Below are positions 1-9,405 of a stretch of 64,000 bases of DNA, one piece after another; position 1 is the first letter of the stretch, and each line of letters opens with the position of its first letter. Location: NCBI GenBank assembly GCA_020637165.1, contig JACJWN010000011.1, positions 1-64,000 of the forward strand, written 5' to 3'. The translations under genes were made by a program, and so were the position numbers. The stretch comes from Mycolicibacterium sp. Its GTDB lineage: Bacteria; Actinomycetota; Actinomycetes; Mycobacteriales; Mycobacteriaceae. The notes under the pieces were generated by a model. It had not been told where the DNA came from, searched no databases, and was given only the letters and a program-made list of their open reading frames with translations.

Positions 1-28
1 CCAACGTCCCCTTCTCCAACGTCCGGGG

Positions 29-499
29 TCACGGCTGGTCGCGCTGGGCCTCCGCGGCGCCGTCCTCCAGGCCGGTCTCGATCTCAGCGGCGGGGTCGTT
101 TTCGTCGACGATGTGGATGGCCGCCTCTTCAGCCGCTTCCGGGAACTCCTGCTCGTCGTCGCTGGGAACGTCATAGTCCGGCTCGTCGTGGACCACTTCT
201 TCCGGATGATCCTCGTCGGCGATCTCAGCCTCGATGGTCTCGACCACCTCGGTGGAATCTTCCGGGTCGATGACCTCAGTCTCGGGCGCAGTCTCAACCG
301 TGGCGGCGGCCCCGCCCGGAGCCACCATGGCCCCGCGTCGCGCCCGATCCCGCACGGCGTCGACGACGAGCAGCAGAACTCCCAGCCCGCTCGCGCCGAT
401 ACACACCCAGGCGACGATCTCATTGCTGGTCACCACGGCGGTGACCAAGGCTGCGAGGCCGATCACGGCCAATACCAATGCGACGATCAGCATCGCCAT
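29..499 (-). CDS. Small two-TM membrane protein with acidic tail (Rv2144c-like)
   Basis: This is a 156-residue protein with two hydrophobic helices in the first 50 residues, a short basic stretch (RDRARRG) and then a strongly acidic, low-complexity tail rich in Glu and Asp. The topology suggests an inner-membrane anchor with a cytoplasmic acidic tail. It lies 61 bp downstream of wag31 on the same strand, the place occupied by Rv2144c in M. tuberculosis. No enzymatic motif is visible and its function is unknown to me. A role near the Wag31 polar complex is only suggested by position. The ATG at 497-499 is followed closely by a second ATG two codons later, and either could be used. Confidence 0.8.
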   Translation of the reverse strand: MAMLIVALVLAVIGLAALVTAVVTSNEIVAWVCIGASGLGVLLLVVDAVRDRARRGAMVAPGGAAATVETAPETEVIDPEDSTEVVETIEAEIADEDHPEEVVHDEPDYDVPSDDEQEFPEAAEEAAIHIVDENDPAAEIETGLEDGAAEAQRDQP

Positions 500-560
500 G
501 CCTCCCGCGGGCTCACAGGTCGTTCATCGGCTTCCACCTGCGGGATCCTAGACGGCATCG

Positions 561-1337
561 CTATTGGTACTGCGTGTACCCACCGTCGCCGGAATCCACC
601 GGGGCCGCCGAACCGCGCTGACCGAGTTCCTCGAGTTGGGACTCCAGATAAGTCTTGAGCCGGGTGCGGTACTCGCGTTCGAAGGTGCGAAGCTGTTCCA
701 GGCGCCCCTCCAGCACAGTTCGCTGCTGGTTGATCGTGCCCATCAGTTCGGAGTGCTTACGCTCGGCATCGGCCTGCAGGATGTCGGCCTTCTCCTGGGC
801 CTGGCGCAGTTGGGCCTCCGAGCGGGTCTGGGCGTCGGTCAGCATCGCGTCGGCCCGCTGCCGCGCCTCGTTAACCGTCGTCTCGGCGATATAGCGGGCC
901 TCCGAGACGATCTGGTCGGCGTTGGCCTGGGCGTCGGACATCATTTTGTCCGCCTCCGCCCGCGCCGTGCCGGTCAGCCGGTCGGCGGTGTCCTGGGCAA
1001 GGCTGAGCACGCGGGCGGCCTTGAGCGCGTTGTCCTCGGTTGCGGTAGTCGGCGCCGGCGCCGGGACGGGCTCCGCGACCGGCTGGGCCACCGGCTCGGG
1101 CTCAGGCTGGTAGAGCGGAATGGCCTGGGTCTGCGGACCGCCGGCGCGGGCCGAGGCGAGCTCTTGGTCCAGTTCGCCCACTCGCTGGCGCAGGTCGGCG
1201 TTCTCTTCGATTAGCCGGGCGAGTTCGGTCTCCACCAAATCCAAGAAAGCGTCGACTTCGTCCTCGTTGTAGCCACGCTTGCCGATGGGCGGCTTGCTGA
1301 ACGCCACATTGTGCACGTCGGCCGGTGTCAGTGGCAT
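561..1337 (-). CDS. wag31: DivIVA-family polar growth organiser Wag31
   Basis: The product has 258 residues. Its N-terminus ([20 protein letters not shown], then [12 protein letters not shown]) is the conserved membrane-binding DivIVA domain. A coiled coil, a Pro-rich linker (about residues 70-105) and a long Ala/Gln/Glu-rich coiled coil follow. In mycobacteria Wag31 assembles at the old pole and directs peptidoglycan precursor synthesis and polar elongation. The reading frame is open a further 33 codons upstream, but the ATG at 1335-1337 is preceded by GGAGGGG at SD distance and gives the family N-terminus, so it was chosen. It lies 185 bp downstream of yggT and a promoter candidate is present in that gap. 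Confidence 0.95.
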   Translation of the reverse strand: MPLTPADVHNVAFSKPPIGKRGYNEDEVDAFLDLVETELARLIEENADLRQRVGELDQELASARAGGPQTQAIPLYQPEPEPVAQPVAEPVPAPAPTTATEDNALKAARVLSLAQDTADRLTGTARAEADKMMSDAQANADQIVSEARYIAETTVNEARQRADAMLTDAQTRSEAQLRQAQEKADILQADAERKHSELMGTINQQRTVLEGRLEQLRTFEREYRTRLKTYLESQLEELGQRGSAAPVDSGDGGYTQYQ

Positions 1338-1381
1338 TGTCTGCCCCTCCGATCTGGGACGGTGGTTGAGAATCGCTCTGC

Positions 1382-1387
1382 AGTGTA
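1382..1387 (-). promoter_or_regulatory. Candidate -10 box for wag31
   Basis: Read on the minus strand, the sequence is TACACT, matching the mycobacterial SigA TANNNT pattern. It lies about 45 nt before the wag31 start in the 185-bp yggT-wag31 gap. No clear -35 is visible, so this is a pattern match only. Confidence 0.35.
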
Positions 1388-1522
1388 AAGCGAATTCCGG
1401 TCGGTTCCGAACTGTAACTGGCGCCCATCCTGTCACACCAGACCCGCCGGTTGCAGTAGTCAGGGGAATTAAGGCCGAATTTCAGAGTTTCGCCAATTAT
1501 CCCGGATGGGGGTGATAGGCCG

Positions 1523-1813
1523 TCAGACCGCGGCGCTGAACGCCAGTTGCATACCGATGAACGCCACCAGAAGAAGCACCATGATGGAGAAGTCCAACCG
1601 GACCGCGCCGATGGTGAGCTGCGGGATGATGCGCCTGAGCAATCGCACCGGCGGATCGGTGACGGTCATGATGCCCTCGAGGATCACGACAGTGGCACCG
1701 CGCGGACGCCAGTCCCGACTGAACGACCGGATGAACTCGACGACGATCCGGGCGATCAACAACAGCCAGAACAGGAACAGCGCGAAACCAAGGATTTCGA
1801 AGAACAGCTTCAC
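1523..1813 (-). CDS. YggT-family membrane protein
   Basis: A 96-residue protein with two hydrophobic segments (about residues 1-25 and 65-95) and a central TDPPVRLLRRIIPQ stretch, the YggT family signature (P-hxx-hRRhhP). YggT proteins are small integral membrane proteins found in dcw clusters beside sepF and divIVA. Their role is not firmly established; osmotic tolerance and division site or membrane organisation have been proposed. The gene lies between sepF (112 bp upstream) and wag31 and matches Rv2146c in size and place. The ATG start at 1811-1813 is the natural one. Confidence 0.9.
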   Translation of the reverse strand: MKLFFEILGFALFLFWLLLIARIVVEFIRSFSRDWRPRGATVVILEGIMTVTDPPVRLLRRIIPQLTIGAVRLDFSIMVLLLVAFIGMQLAFSAAV

Positions 1814-1925
1814 CGGTACGGCGGTCCTTACCTGTTGCGAGACAGACGGTTACCGGCACGCGCCGGCGAGGTGACCGCTAGCCTACCGACTCCGGCCGAT
1901 GACGGGTTCGCCCCGTCGCCGGCAC

Positions 1926-2636
1926 CTACTGGTAGCTGTAGAAACCCGCCTCGGCGATGCGGCGGCGCTCTTCGGCGGAGACGTCCACATCGGCCGGCGC
2001 CAGCAGGAAGACCTTGGTGGCGACCTTGTCAAACGACCCACGCAGCGCGAACGCGAGCCCCGCCGCGAAGTCGACGAGCCGCTTGGCGTCGGCATTGTCC
2101 ATCGACACCAGATCCATGATCACCGGCTGGCCGTCGCGGAAGCGCTCGCCGATGGTCCGCGCCTCGTTGTAGTCCTTCGGGCGCAGGGTGGTGATCTTCG
2201 ACAGCGGGCTGCCCTCCTCGAAGAGCATCGCCATCCGGCGCGGGTCCATCGCCAGGGCACCGCGAGTCGAACCGCGAAGGTTCCCGAATCGGGATGCGTG
2301 CGGCGTGCGGTCGAACTCGCGGGGGCGGAACCGCGGCTCATCGGCGTAGCCGGCCCGGAAACCGCCGGTCGGCGGGTAGTCGGGCTCGCGATCGTCGTAC
2401 TCGTGCGCCAACCGGGGATCGCGGTCGTCGTAGCGGCCACCGGCGCGCACGTCGTCGTAGCGGCCACCGGCGCGCATGTCGTCGTAGCTGTCATCGTCGG
2501 CGAAACGCTCGCCGCGGCGGGCGAAGCTGCGGGCCCGCGCGGGGGCAGCGTCGCGTTCGTCGTCGTAGTACTCGTCTTCGTAATCATCCATCGGCGCCAT
2601 GCCGAAGTAAGCCTTGACCTTGTGGAGAGTGCTCAT
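1926..2636 (-). CDS. sepF: Cell division protein SepF
   Basis: A 236-residue SepF. It starts [13 protein letters not shown], the amphipathic membrane-binding helix, followed by an acidic and Arg-rich linker with YDD/RAGG repeats (residues 17-110) and the C-terminal SepF/DUF552 core (about 140-225, with the [20 protein letters not shown] and [10 protein letters not shown] strands). SepF bundles FtsZ filaments and tethers the Z ring to the membrane; mycobacteria lack FtsA, so SepF is the likely main anchor. The linker contains a 27-bp tandem repeat (see separate entry). It follows yggS on the same strand with a 75-bp gap. Confidence 0.95.
   Translation of the reverse strand: MSTLHKVKAYFGMAPMDDYEDEYYDDERDAAPARARSFARRGERFADDDSYDDMRAGGRYDDVRAGGRYDDRDPRLAHEYDDREPDYPPTGGFRAGYADEPRFRPREFDRTPHASRFGNLRGSTRGALAMDPRRMAMLFEEGSPLSKITTLRPKDYNEARTIGERFRDGQPVIMDLVSMDNADAKRLVDFAAGLAFALRGSFDKVATKVFLLAPADVDVSAEERRRIAEAGFYSYQ
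2424..2477 (-). repeat. 27-bp tandem repeat inside sepF linker
   Basis: Two adjacent 27-bp copies differ only at the last position (units 2424-2450 and 2451-2477), and the first 10 bp of the unit recur immediately afterwards. On the minus strand they encode two copies of a nine-residue (M/V)RAGGRYDD unit in the disordered SepF linker. In-frame copy change would lengthen or shorten the linker without a frameshift. Confidence 0.85.
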
Positions 2637-2711
2637 CCGCGTGACCCTTCTGGAGAACTTCGGTGTCGGTAATTCTGATGTTCGTGATGAACTTGTGACT
2701 GGAGTGACTAC

Positions 2712-3473
2712 TCAGGGAGACGTTAGAGGACGTCGGCCCATTAACGCCGTACCGACACGCACACAGGTCGAACCGTGTCGTACCGCCGCTTCGAGGTCTG
2801 AGGACATTCCGGCGGACAGTTCCGTGGCCGCTGGGTGGGCCGCCAGAACGCGGCGGTGCTCGGCCGCCAGTGCGGCGAACGCCTTGTCGGCATCGGCTCC
2901 CAGTGGCGGGATCGCCATCAAGCCCACGAATTCGAGCGCGGCGGAATCGGCCACCTGGGCGCACAGGGCGTCCACCGCGGCCGGGTCGCCGATGTCGACT
3001 CCTCCCCGACTGGTGTCACCGTCGAGGCTGATTTGCACAAAGACCCGTAACAAGCGGTCGCGGCGTCCGTCGGCCAGCGCCTGGCCACTGGCGCGATCCA
3101 AGGCGGTAGCGACCTTGGCGGTCGATACCGAGTGGACCGTATCGGCCCATCCCGCAATGCTTTTGGCCTTATTTCGTTGGATCTGACCGACCATGTGCCA
3201 GCGCGCCCCGCCGCCCTCGGGCACACCGGCGAGCCTGCCGAACTCGGCGATCTTCGCCGCTGCCTCCTGCTCGCGGGATTCGCCAAAGGCCCGGCAACCA
3301 AGCCGCCACAGGATCGCTACGTCGCTCGCCGGGAAGAACTTGGTGACCGGTAGCAGCTGTATCGCTTGCGGGCGGCGGCCGGCGGAATCGGCGGCAAGCG
3401 CGAGTCGCGACCGGATCGCCGCCAGTCGGGCGGTCAGTTCGGCCACCCGGTCGCCCTGGCCCGGAGCGGTCAT
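2712..3473 (-). CDS. yggS: YggS/PROSC-type pyridoxal phosphate homeostasis protein
   Basis: A 253-residue, single-domain PLP-binding TIM barrel of the YggS/PLPBP family. The PLP lysine lies in LLPVTKFFP (about residue 45), and the family segments FGESREQE, WHMVGQIQRNK, VFVQISLDGD and MSSDLEAAVRHGSTCVRVGTAL are all present, the last binding the phosphate. These proteins buffer PLP and have no known enzymatic reaction. The frame is open a further 27 codons upstream into yfiH, but the ATG at 3471-3473 overlaps the yfiH TGA by four bases (ATGA), indicating translational coupling. It corresponds to Rv2148c and lies in the division operon between yfiH and sepF. Confidence 0.93.
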   Translation of the reverse strand: MTAPGQGDRVAELTARLAAIRSRLALAADSAGRRPQAIQLLPVTKFFPASDVAILWRLGCRAFGESREQEAAAKIAEFGRLAGVPEGGGARWHMVGQIQRNKAKSIAGWADTVHSVSTAKVATALDRASGQALADGRRDRLLRVFVQISLDGDTSRGGVDIGDPAAVDALCAQVADSAALEFVGLMAIPPLGADADKAFAALAAEHRRVLAAHPAATELSAGMSSDLEAAVRHGSTCVRVGTALMGRRPLTSP

Positions 3474-4177
3474 TCCATCCATATCAGCGACGCCAGCCGC
3501 CCGGTCGGGGCATCGCGACGGTGGCTGAACAACATCGGGTCGACGACAGTGCACCGGGGGTCGACGTCGATCGCGGTGACGCCGGCGCCGGCCAGTTGGC
3601 GGGCGATCCCCGCGCGCAGGTCCAGCGCCGGGGTGCCACTCGGGGTCCGTGTTCGACTGCCGGGCAGGCTGGCCTCGACATCGGCGGCCATCTCCTCGGG
3701 TACCTCGTAATTGGGTCCGCTGACCGCCGGGCCGAGCAGCACCGAAACATCGCCGGCATGCGCGCCGAGTGCGAGCATGGCCTCCAATGTTCGCAGCACC
3801 ACGCCTTGCGCAGCCCCGACCCTCCCGGCGTGCGCAGCGCCGACGACACCGGCGCGCGCATCTGCCATGAGAACCGGGACGCAGTCGGCGGTGACCACGG
3901 CCAAGGCTAGCCTCGGAGTCGCCGTGACCAGGGCGTCGGTGGCCTCGAACGGCTCTTCGCGCGGCCTCTCGACGGTCTCGACATGGTCACCGTGAATCTG
4001 GTTCATCCACACCACATGGTCGGCCGGCAGTCCGGTTGCCGAAGCCAGCCGGTCCCGGTTAGCCGCCACCGCGGCGGGATCGTCACCGACGTGGTCGCCG
4101 AGATTGAAACTGTCGAACGGCGCCACCGAGACCCCACCGGCCCGGGTGGTCGTGACACGACGGATCCGTAAGGTCAT
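3470..4177 (-). CDS. yfiH: YfiH/PgeF-type peptidoglycan editing factor
   Basis: A 235-residue protein of the YfiH family (DUF152, formerly multicopper polyphenol oxidase laccase). It has the family metal and substrate residues: a His in VVWMNQIHGDHV, a Cys in VTADCVPVLMAD and a His in GAAHAGRVG. Family members act as purine nucleoside or copper-dependent phenol oxidoreductases in vitro, and E. coli PgeF prevents misincorporation of L-Ser into UDP-MurNAc peptides, which would fit this cell-wall operon. It starts 20 nt after the ftsZ stop and overlaps yggS by 4 nt. It corresponds to Rv2149c. Confidence 0.9.
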   Translation of the reverse strand: MTLRIRRVTTTRAGGVSVAPFDSFNLGDHVGDDPAAVAANRDRLASATGLPADHVVWMNQIHGDHVETVERPREEPFEATDALVTATPRLALAVVTADCVPVLMADARAGVVGAAHAGRVGAAQGVVLRTLEAMLALGAHAGDVSVLLGPAVSGPNYEVPEEMAADVEASLPGSRTRTPSGTPALDLRAGIARQLAGAGVTAIDVDPRCTVVDPMLFSHRRDAPTGRLASLIWME

Positions 4178-4197
4178 GAAGCTGATGCTCTCCGGCG

Positions 4198-5421
4198 TCA
4201 GTGCCGCATGAACGGCGGCACGTCGACATCGTCGTCATCGTCGCCGAAGCGCGACGAACCGTTGGTGTGCGCCGGGACGCTGACCGGCTCCCTGGCCTGG
4301 AGCGACTCGATGGGCTCGAATAGCGAAGAGCTGAGCTTGCCAGCCGCTCCCGGCGCGATGCCGGGGGCCGAAGCGGGTGCCGCGGTGGCACCGGCCGCCG
4401 CGGCACCGGCCGGAGCGGCCGCCGAGGTAGCGGCGGCGCCGGCCGAGGAACCGGTGACCGGATTCCGACTCGGGGCGCTGGCGTCGAAGCCGGCGGCGAT
4501 CACGGTGACGCGCACTTCGTCTCCCAGCGAGTCGTCGATGACGGTGCCGAAGATGATGTTGGCGTCCTGGTGGGCGGCGTCCTGGACCAGTGAGGCGGCC
4601 TCGTTGATCTCGAAGAGCCCGAGGTCACTGCCTCCGGCGATCGACATCAGTACGCCCTGGGCGCCTTCCATCGAGGCCTCGAGCAGCGGGGAGTTGATCG
4701 CCATCTCCGCCGCCTTCAGTGCGCGGCCCTCCCCGCGCGAAGAGCCGATTCCCATCAGGGCCGTCCCCGCCCCGCTCATGACGCCCTTGACGTCGGCGAA
4801 GTCGACGTTGATCAGGCCCGGGGTGGTGATCAGGTCGGTAATGCCCTGAACACCGTTGAGCAGCACCTCATCGGCGCTGCGGAAGGCGTCCATCAGGGAG
4901 ACATTGGCATCGCCCATCTGCAGCAGCCGGTCGTTGGGGATCACAATCAGGGTGTCGCAGCTCTCCCGCAGAGCGGTGATGCCGCTCTCGGCCTGGCCGG
5001 CTCGCCGCTTACCCTCGAAGGAGAACGGCCGGGTCACCACGCCCACCGTCAGCGCGCCGAGCTTGCGGGCGATGTTGGCCACCACCGGCGCGCCGCCGGT
5101 ACCGGTGCCACCGCCCTCGCCGGCGGTCACGAACACCATGTCCGCCCCGCGCAGCAGCTCCTCGATCTCGTCCTTGGCATCCTCGGCGGCCTTGCGGCCC
5201 ACCTCCGGGTCTGCGCCGGCTCCCAGCCCGCGGGTGGAGTCGCGGCCGACGTCGAGTTTCACGTCGGCGTCGCTCATCAGCAACGCCTGGGCGTCTGTGT
5301 TGATAGCGATGAACTCAACGCCCTTGAGTCCCTGTTCGATCATGCGGTTGACGGCATTGACGCCGCCGCCGCCGATTCCGACGACCTTGATGACGGCGAG
5401 GTAGTTATGCGGGGGGGTCAT
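4198..5421 (-). CDS. ftsZ: Cell division GTPase FtsZ
   Basis: A 407-residue FtsZ. The tubulin signature GGGTGTG is at about residues 103-109 and the catalytic T7 loop NVDFADVK at about 205-212. The C-terminal domain extends to about residue 315, followed by an Ala/Pro-rich linker (about 320-385) and the conserved C-terminal peptide [10 protein letters not shown] that binds SepF and FtsW in mycobacteria. FtsZ polymerises with GTP into the Z ring. GGAGGAA stands 11 nt before the ATG. It is preceded by a 215-bp non-coding gap after ftsQ, in which own promoters are plausible. Confidence 0.98.
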   Translation of the reverse strand: MTPPHNYLAVIKVVGIGGGGVNAVNRMIEQGLKGVEFIAINTDAQALLMSDADVKLDVGRDSTRGLGAGADPEVGRKAAEDAKDEIEELLRGADMVFVTAGEGGGTGTGGAPVVANIARKLGALTVGVVTRPFSFEGKRRAGQAESGITALRESCDTLIVIPNDRLLQMGDANVSLMDAFRSADEVLLNGVQGITDLITTPGLINVDFADVKGVMSGAGTALMGIGSSRGEGRALKAAEMAINSPLLEASMEGAQGVLMSIAGGSDLGLFEINEAASLVQDAAHQDANIIFGTVIDDSLGDEVRVTVIAAGFDASAPSRNPVTGSSAGAAATSAAAPAGAAAAGATAAPASAPGIAPGAAGKLSSSLFEPIESLQAREPVSVPAHTNGSSRFGDDDDDVDVPPFMRH

Positions 5422-5636
5422 CGCTGTGGTCTTCCTCCGGTCGTGGGGCCTGCTGTGCGCCTGTGTACTTTCGCGAGTTCCCTGGTCTAAACCCTCAACC
5501 TCAACCAGAGGCTTAGAGTTATGTCAAGTTGCTCGCTTACTGGGAAGGTACGGCCGGTGCGCGCCGGATTGGGGAGGCGCGCGGGCGTGTCGCTTGAGAA
5601 TTTCGGCACAGCCCGACGGCGCCGGGCCGGAGTGCC
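5422..5636 (-). promoter_or_regulatory. ftsQ-ftsZ intergenic region with TTGACA and imperfect stem
   Basis: This 215-bp gap is unusual in an operon where most genes touch or overlap. On the minus strand it contains a perfect TTGACA (5527 down to 5522). An imperfect inverted repeat follows, with arms at 5486-5496 and 5508-5517 (TCTAAGCCTC against GAGGGTTTAGA). No good -10 hexamer lies 16-18 nt after the TTGACA, so the exact promoter is not assigned. In other mycobacteria ftsZ is transcribed from promoters in this gap. Confidence 0.45.
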
Positions 5637-6749
5637 CTACTTGACGGTCGGCAGATCCGGGCTGGACACGTCATAGACCCGGCCGGGCTGGGTCAGCAGC
5701 GCGGCGAGTTTCTCAGCCTTCTCGTCGGTGCGGTCGGTGGTCCCCCAGACCACGGTCCGGCCATCGGCGAGAGTCAGGGTGATCGAGGCGACCGACGGGG
5801 CGGCGATACGTCCCACCTGGGCGACCACCTCGGGGCGCAGCGCGGTCATCACCTCCAGTGCGGCCCGGGTGGCCGGGTCGGCCGGACCGGGGCTGTCGAC
5901 GTCGATGAACGGCAGCCCGGGCGGCGGCGGGCCGGTCGCGAAATCAACACCGTCCCGGTCGAACAGGTGCGGGCCGTCCGGAAAGTCCTTGACCACGATG
6001 GGGATCCGCTCGGTGATCGTGATCCGCAGCGTGGAAGGGTATTCGCGCTGAACACGGGCACTGGCGACCCGCCGAATGGCGGCCACCCGGTTGGCCACGG
6101 CGCCGGTGTCGATCTGCAGCAGTGGCGTGCCCAAACGCACCTGTGCGGCGTTGACGACCTCCTCGCGGGTCACCACACCCGTACCGATGACGTCCAGCGA
6201 CCGCGCCGACATCAGCGGGGTGAAGTACAACACCAGACCCAGCGCGACCGAGGCCACCGATAGCAGGATCAGCCAGACGATCAGGCTCAGACCCTTGACA
6301 GTCCGGGCCGACGGCCGGCTGGGTTCCTCGACCGACTGTCCCTTGGCCCGGCGCTTGGCCTCGCGGCGGGCCTGCTCGATTGCCATCGCCCGTTGCTGGG
6401 CGGCCCGCCGTTCGGCGCGTTCGCGACGTGCACGCCGACGCGGGCCCTCCGGGTCGGACTCCTCAGAATCCCCGGCGCCGGACTCTTCGGGGCCGGACTC
6501 TTCGGGGCCGGACTCCTCGGGAGTTGCCCCCTCGGCATCCTCACCGGCGGCCTCGGTATGGGGAGATTGTTCGGCGTCGGGTTGCCGCCCGCCCGAGGTC
6601 TCATCGGCGTCGGCGGGCGTCCCGGAATCGACATCGCCGGGAACTCCGTCCTGGAGATCAGCGTCGCCCTCAGGATCAGCATCGCCGGGGTCCGCACCGG
6701 AAAGTTGGGGTTCGGACGACGGATCCGGAGGCTCCGGAACGTCGGTCAC
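5637..6749 (-). CDS. ftsQ: Division protein FtsQ/DivIB
   Basis: A 370-residue bitopic protein. Residues 1-150 are a long cytoplasmic tail, very acidic and then Arg/Ala-rich ([18 protein letters not shown]). One TM helix (about 155-175, [20 protein letters not shown]) follows, then a POTRA domain (from [17 protein letters not shown]) and the FtsQ domain ([20 protein letters not shown]). FtsQ links early and late divisome proteins through the FtsQLB complex. The tail is longer than in most FtsQ proteins and contains EESGP repeats (separate entry). Its ATG overlaps the murC TGA by 4 nt. It corresponds to Rv2151c. Confidence 0.93.
   Translation of the reverse strand: MTDVPEPPDPSSEPQLSGADPGDADPEGDADLQDGVPGDVDSGTPADADETSGGRQPDAEQSPHTEAAGEDAEGATPEESGPEESGPEESGAGDSEESDPEGPRRRARRERAERRAAQQRAMAIEQARREAKRRAKGQSVEEPSRPSARTVKGLSLIVWLILLSVASVALGLVLYFTPLMSARSLDVIGTGVVTREEVVNAAQVRLGTPLLQIDTGAVANRVAAIRRVASARVQREYPSTLRITITERIPIVVKDFPDGPHLFDRDGVDFATGPPPPGLPFIDVDSPGPADPATRAALEVMTALRPEVVAQVGRIAAPSVASITLTLADGRTVVWGTTDRTDEKAEKLAALLTQPGRVYDVSSPDLPTVK
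6481..6522 (-). repeat. 15-bp tandem repeat in ftsQ tail
   Basis: Two perfect 15-bp units (gactcttcggggccg, 6481-6495 and 6496-6510) are followed by a third degenerate unit. On the minus strand they encode a run of (G)PEESG repeats in the acidic cytoplasmic tail of FtsQ. Confidence 0.85.
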
Positions 6750-8218
6750 CGCGGCTCCCTGGGCTCGGCGGTCCTCTCGGCGATCGCCGAGAGGATCTCC
6801 GGCCCCAGCATGGTCACGTCGCCGGCCCCCATGGTGACGACCACGTCACCTGGCCTGACCGTGGCAGCCACCTGCCCCGCGACCGAGGAGAAGTCCGGTA
6901 GGTAGCGCACCGGCGCGTTGACGAGATCGGCGATGGTGGCGCCGCTGACACCGGCCAACGGCTGCTCTCGCGCCGCGTAGACGTCGAGCACGAAGACCTC
7001 GTCGGCGGTGGCCAGTGCTTCGGCGAACTCGGCGGCGAATTCCTTGGTGCGCGAATACAAATGCGGTTGAAACACCACAATGCTGCGGCCCTCGGTCGGC
7101 CGGCCCGCGTAGTCCTGCCGCGCCACGGTGCGCAAAGCTGTCAGCGCGGCACGTACCTCGGTCGGATGATGCGCATAGTCGTCGAACACCCGCACGCCGC
7201 TGACCGTGCCGACCAGTTCGAAGCGCCGACGCACGCCCTCGAAGCCGGCCAGGGCATCGAGCACGTCAATGACGGGGGCACCGGCCTCGGCCGCGGCCAG
7301 CACCGCAGCCAGGGCGTTGAGAGCCATGTGCCGGCCGGGCACCGCCAGGCGCATCGCCCGTGGCTGGGACTCCCCGGCCAGTTGGATCTCGGCGACCGCG
7401 CCGGTTCCCTGCTGCTTCCAGTCCACCAGCGCGGCGGCCAACGCGTCCGGGTTGGACTGTGAAGCCGGGCTCCCGTAGCGCAACACCCGGACTCCCCTGG
7501 CCGCACTGCGCTCGGCCAGCGCCGCCGCGCCCGGATCGTCAGCGCAGACCACCAGCGATCCGCCGGGCGCCAGCCTGTCGACGAACTCGTCGAACACCGC
7601 GGTATAAGCCTGTCGGCTGCCGAAGAAATCCAGGTGATCGGCCTCGATGTTGGTCACCACCGCCACGTCGGGGACGTACTCCAGCAGCGATCCGTCACTC
7701 TCGTCGGCCTCGGCGACGAAGGTGTCACCGCTTCCGTGGTGGGCGTTGGTGCCGGCCTGGCCCAGATCGCCGCCGACGGCGAAGGACGGGTCGAATCCCG
7801 CGTGCTGCAGGGCGACGATGAGCATCGAGGTGGTGGTGGTCTTGCCGTGGGTGCCGGTCACCATGAGGGTCCGGTGCCCGGCCATCAGCTTGGCCAGCAC
7901 CGCGGGCCGCAGGATGACGGGCACCCCCCGCCGGCGGGCCTCCACCAGTTCGGGGTTGGTCTTGGGGATGGCCGCGTGGGTGGTGATCACCGCTGTCGGG
8001 CCGCCCGGCAGGAGATCGAGGTTGGCCGCGTCGTGGCCGATGTTGATTTCGGCCCCCCTGGCCCGCAGCGCGACGACGCCGCGGGATTCCTTGGCGTCCG
8101 AACCCGACACCAGCGCGCCACGGTCGAGCAGGATGCGCGCGATACCCGACATCCCGGCCCCGCCGATGCCCACCATGTGCACCCGGGCGAGTTCGGGCGG
8201 CACCCCCGGCCCGCTCAC
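6746..8218 (-). CDS. murC: UDP-N-acetylmuramate:L-alanine ligase MurC
   Basis: A 490-residue Mur ligase that adds L-alanine to UDP-MurNAc using ATP in the cytoplasm. The N-terminal Rossmann domain begins at [15 protein letters not shown] (UDP binding), and the ATP P-loop GTHGKTT is at about residues 122-128. The central segments [10 protein letters not shown] and [11 protein letters not shown], and the C-terminal [11 protein letters not shown], are MurC-type. Length is usual for the family. It overlaps ftsQ and murG by 4 nt at either end, indicating translational coupling. It corresponds to Rv2152c. Confidence 0.97.
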   Translation of the reverse strand: MSGPGVPPELARVHMVGIGGAGMSGIARILLDRGALVSGSDAKESRGVVALRARGAEINIGHDAANLDLLPGGPTAVITTHAAIPKTNPELVEARRRGVPVILRPAVLAKLMAGHRTLMVTGTHGKTTTTSMLIVALQHAGFDPSFAVGGDLGQAGTNAHHGSGDTFVAEADESDGSLLEYVPDVAVVTNIEADHLDFFGSRQAYTAVFDEFVDRLAPGGSLVVCADDPGAAALAERSAARGVRVLRYGSPASQSNPDALAAALVDWKQQGTGAVAEIQLAGESQPRAMRLAVPGRHMALNALAAVLAAAEAGAPVIDVLDALAGFEGVRRRFELVGTVSGVRVFDDYAHHPTEVRAALTALRTVARQDYAGRPTEGRSIVVFQPHLYSRTKEFAAEFAEALATADEVFVLDVYAAREQPLAGVSGATIADLVNAPVRYLPDFSSVAGQVAATVRPGDVVVTMGAGDVTMLGPEILSAIAERTAEPREPR

Positions 8219-9405
8219 CGCCGGGCCTTCCGATCCGTACGGGCGACTTCGAGAACCACCTCGGCGACCCGGCGCGCGGCGTCGCGGTGACCGACCCCGG
8301 CCGCCGCGGCGGTCATCGCGGCAAGCCTCGAAGGGTCGGTCAGCAACCGCACCACCTCGGTGCCGACATAGGCGGGCGTCAATTCGTCGTCGGCGACCAG
8401 GACCCCTCCCCCGGCCTGTACCACCGGCAGGGCGTTGAGGCGCTGCTCGCCGTTGCCGATCGGCAGGGGAACATAGACGGCGGGCAAGCCGGCCGCCGAA
8501 ACCTCAGCGACGGTCATGGCACCGGACCGGCAGATCGCCAGGTCGGCGGCGGCGTAGGCGAGGTCCATCCGGTTCAGGTAGCCGAGCGCGATGTAGGGCG
8601 GGTCGCCCGGCTCCGGGGTGGGCAGGTCCAGGGTGTTCTTGGGGCCGTGCACGTGCAGCACCGAGATCCCCGCGGCAGCGAGGTCGGTGGCGGCCGCCGA
8701 AACCGCGCGGTTGATGGAGACCGCCCCCTGCGATCCACCGAAGACCAGCAGCACCCGGGCGTCCTCGGCGAAGCCGAAGTGCGCACGTGCCTCAGCGCGC
8801 ATTCCAAAGCGGTCCAGGCCCGTGATCGAGGGGCGAAGCGGCATCCCGACCACCTCGGCACGGCCCAGTCCCGAGCCCGGGACCGCCGCGAGCACCCGGC
8901 GGGCGAACCGCGCGCCGAGCCGGTTGGCCAGACCGGCGCGGGCGTTGGCCTCGTGCACCACCACCGGCACCCGGGCGGCTCGCGCCGCCAGATAGGCCGG
9001 CACCGCCACGTAACCACCGAAGCCCACCACCACGTCGGCGCCCGCTGCTTCGAGGACCGCGCGGGTCTCCCGGACCGATCGACGCACCCGCCCGGGCAAC
9101 CGGAACAGATCGGCGTTGATCTTCCGCGGCAACGGCACCGGTGTGACGAGTTCGAGGGGGTAGCCGCGCTCGGGTACCAACCGCGTCTCCAGGCCGCGGG
9201 CAGTGCCGAGTGCGGTGATGCGGATCCCGGGCAGCAGCGCGCTCAGCGCGTCGGCGACCGCCATGGCCGGTTCGACGTGCCCCGCGGTGCCGCCGCCGGC
9301 CAGCACCACCGACACGGGGCCGCCGCGGGGATCATCCTGTCCGTTGCGGCCACTGGTCCCCGAGTCGCTGCTGCCCACTGGGCCTTCGACCCCGGAAACA
9401 CTCAC
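8215..9405 (-). CDS. murG: Lipid II synthase MurG (GlcNAc transferase)
   Basis: A 396-residue GT28 glycosyltransferase that transfers GlcNAc from UDP-GlcNAc to lipid I, forming lipid II at the inner membrane face. The MurG motifs are visible: [19 protein letters not shown] near residues 33-51, [34 protein letters not shown] and the UDP-binding [22 protein letters not shown] 30-residue non-conserved leader precedes the first domain. It starts with GTG overlapping the ftsW TGA (GTGA). It corresponds to Rv2153c. Confidence 0.97.
   Translation of the reverse strand: MSVSGVEGPVGSSDSGTSGRNGQDDPRGGPVSVVLAGGGTAGHVEPAMAVADALSALLPGIRITALGTARGLETRLVPERGYPLELVTPVPLPRKINADLFRLPGRVRRSVRETRAVLEAAGADVVVGFGGYVAVPAYLAARAARVPVVVHEANARAGLANRLGARFARRVLAAVPGSGLGRAEVVGMPLRPSITGLDRFGMRAEARAHFGFAEDARVLLVFGGSQGAVSINRAVSAAATDLAAAGISVLHVHGPKNTLDLPTPEPGDPPYIALGYLNRMDLAYAAADLAICRSGAMTVAEVSAAGLPAVYVPLPIGNGEQRLNALPVVQAGGGVLVADDELTPAYVGTEVVRLLTDPSRLAAMTAAAAGVGHRDAARRVAEVVLEVARTDRKARR

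Noticed and set aside
1338-1436. Extension of wag31 to an upstream start at 1436
   Set aside because: The conserved N-terminus and the SD both point to the ATG at 1337.
2401-2490. CRISPR-like short repeats
   Set aside because: The repeats are directly adjacent, have no spacers and are in frame inside sepF.
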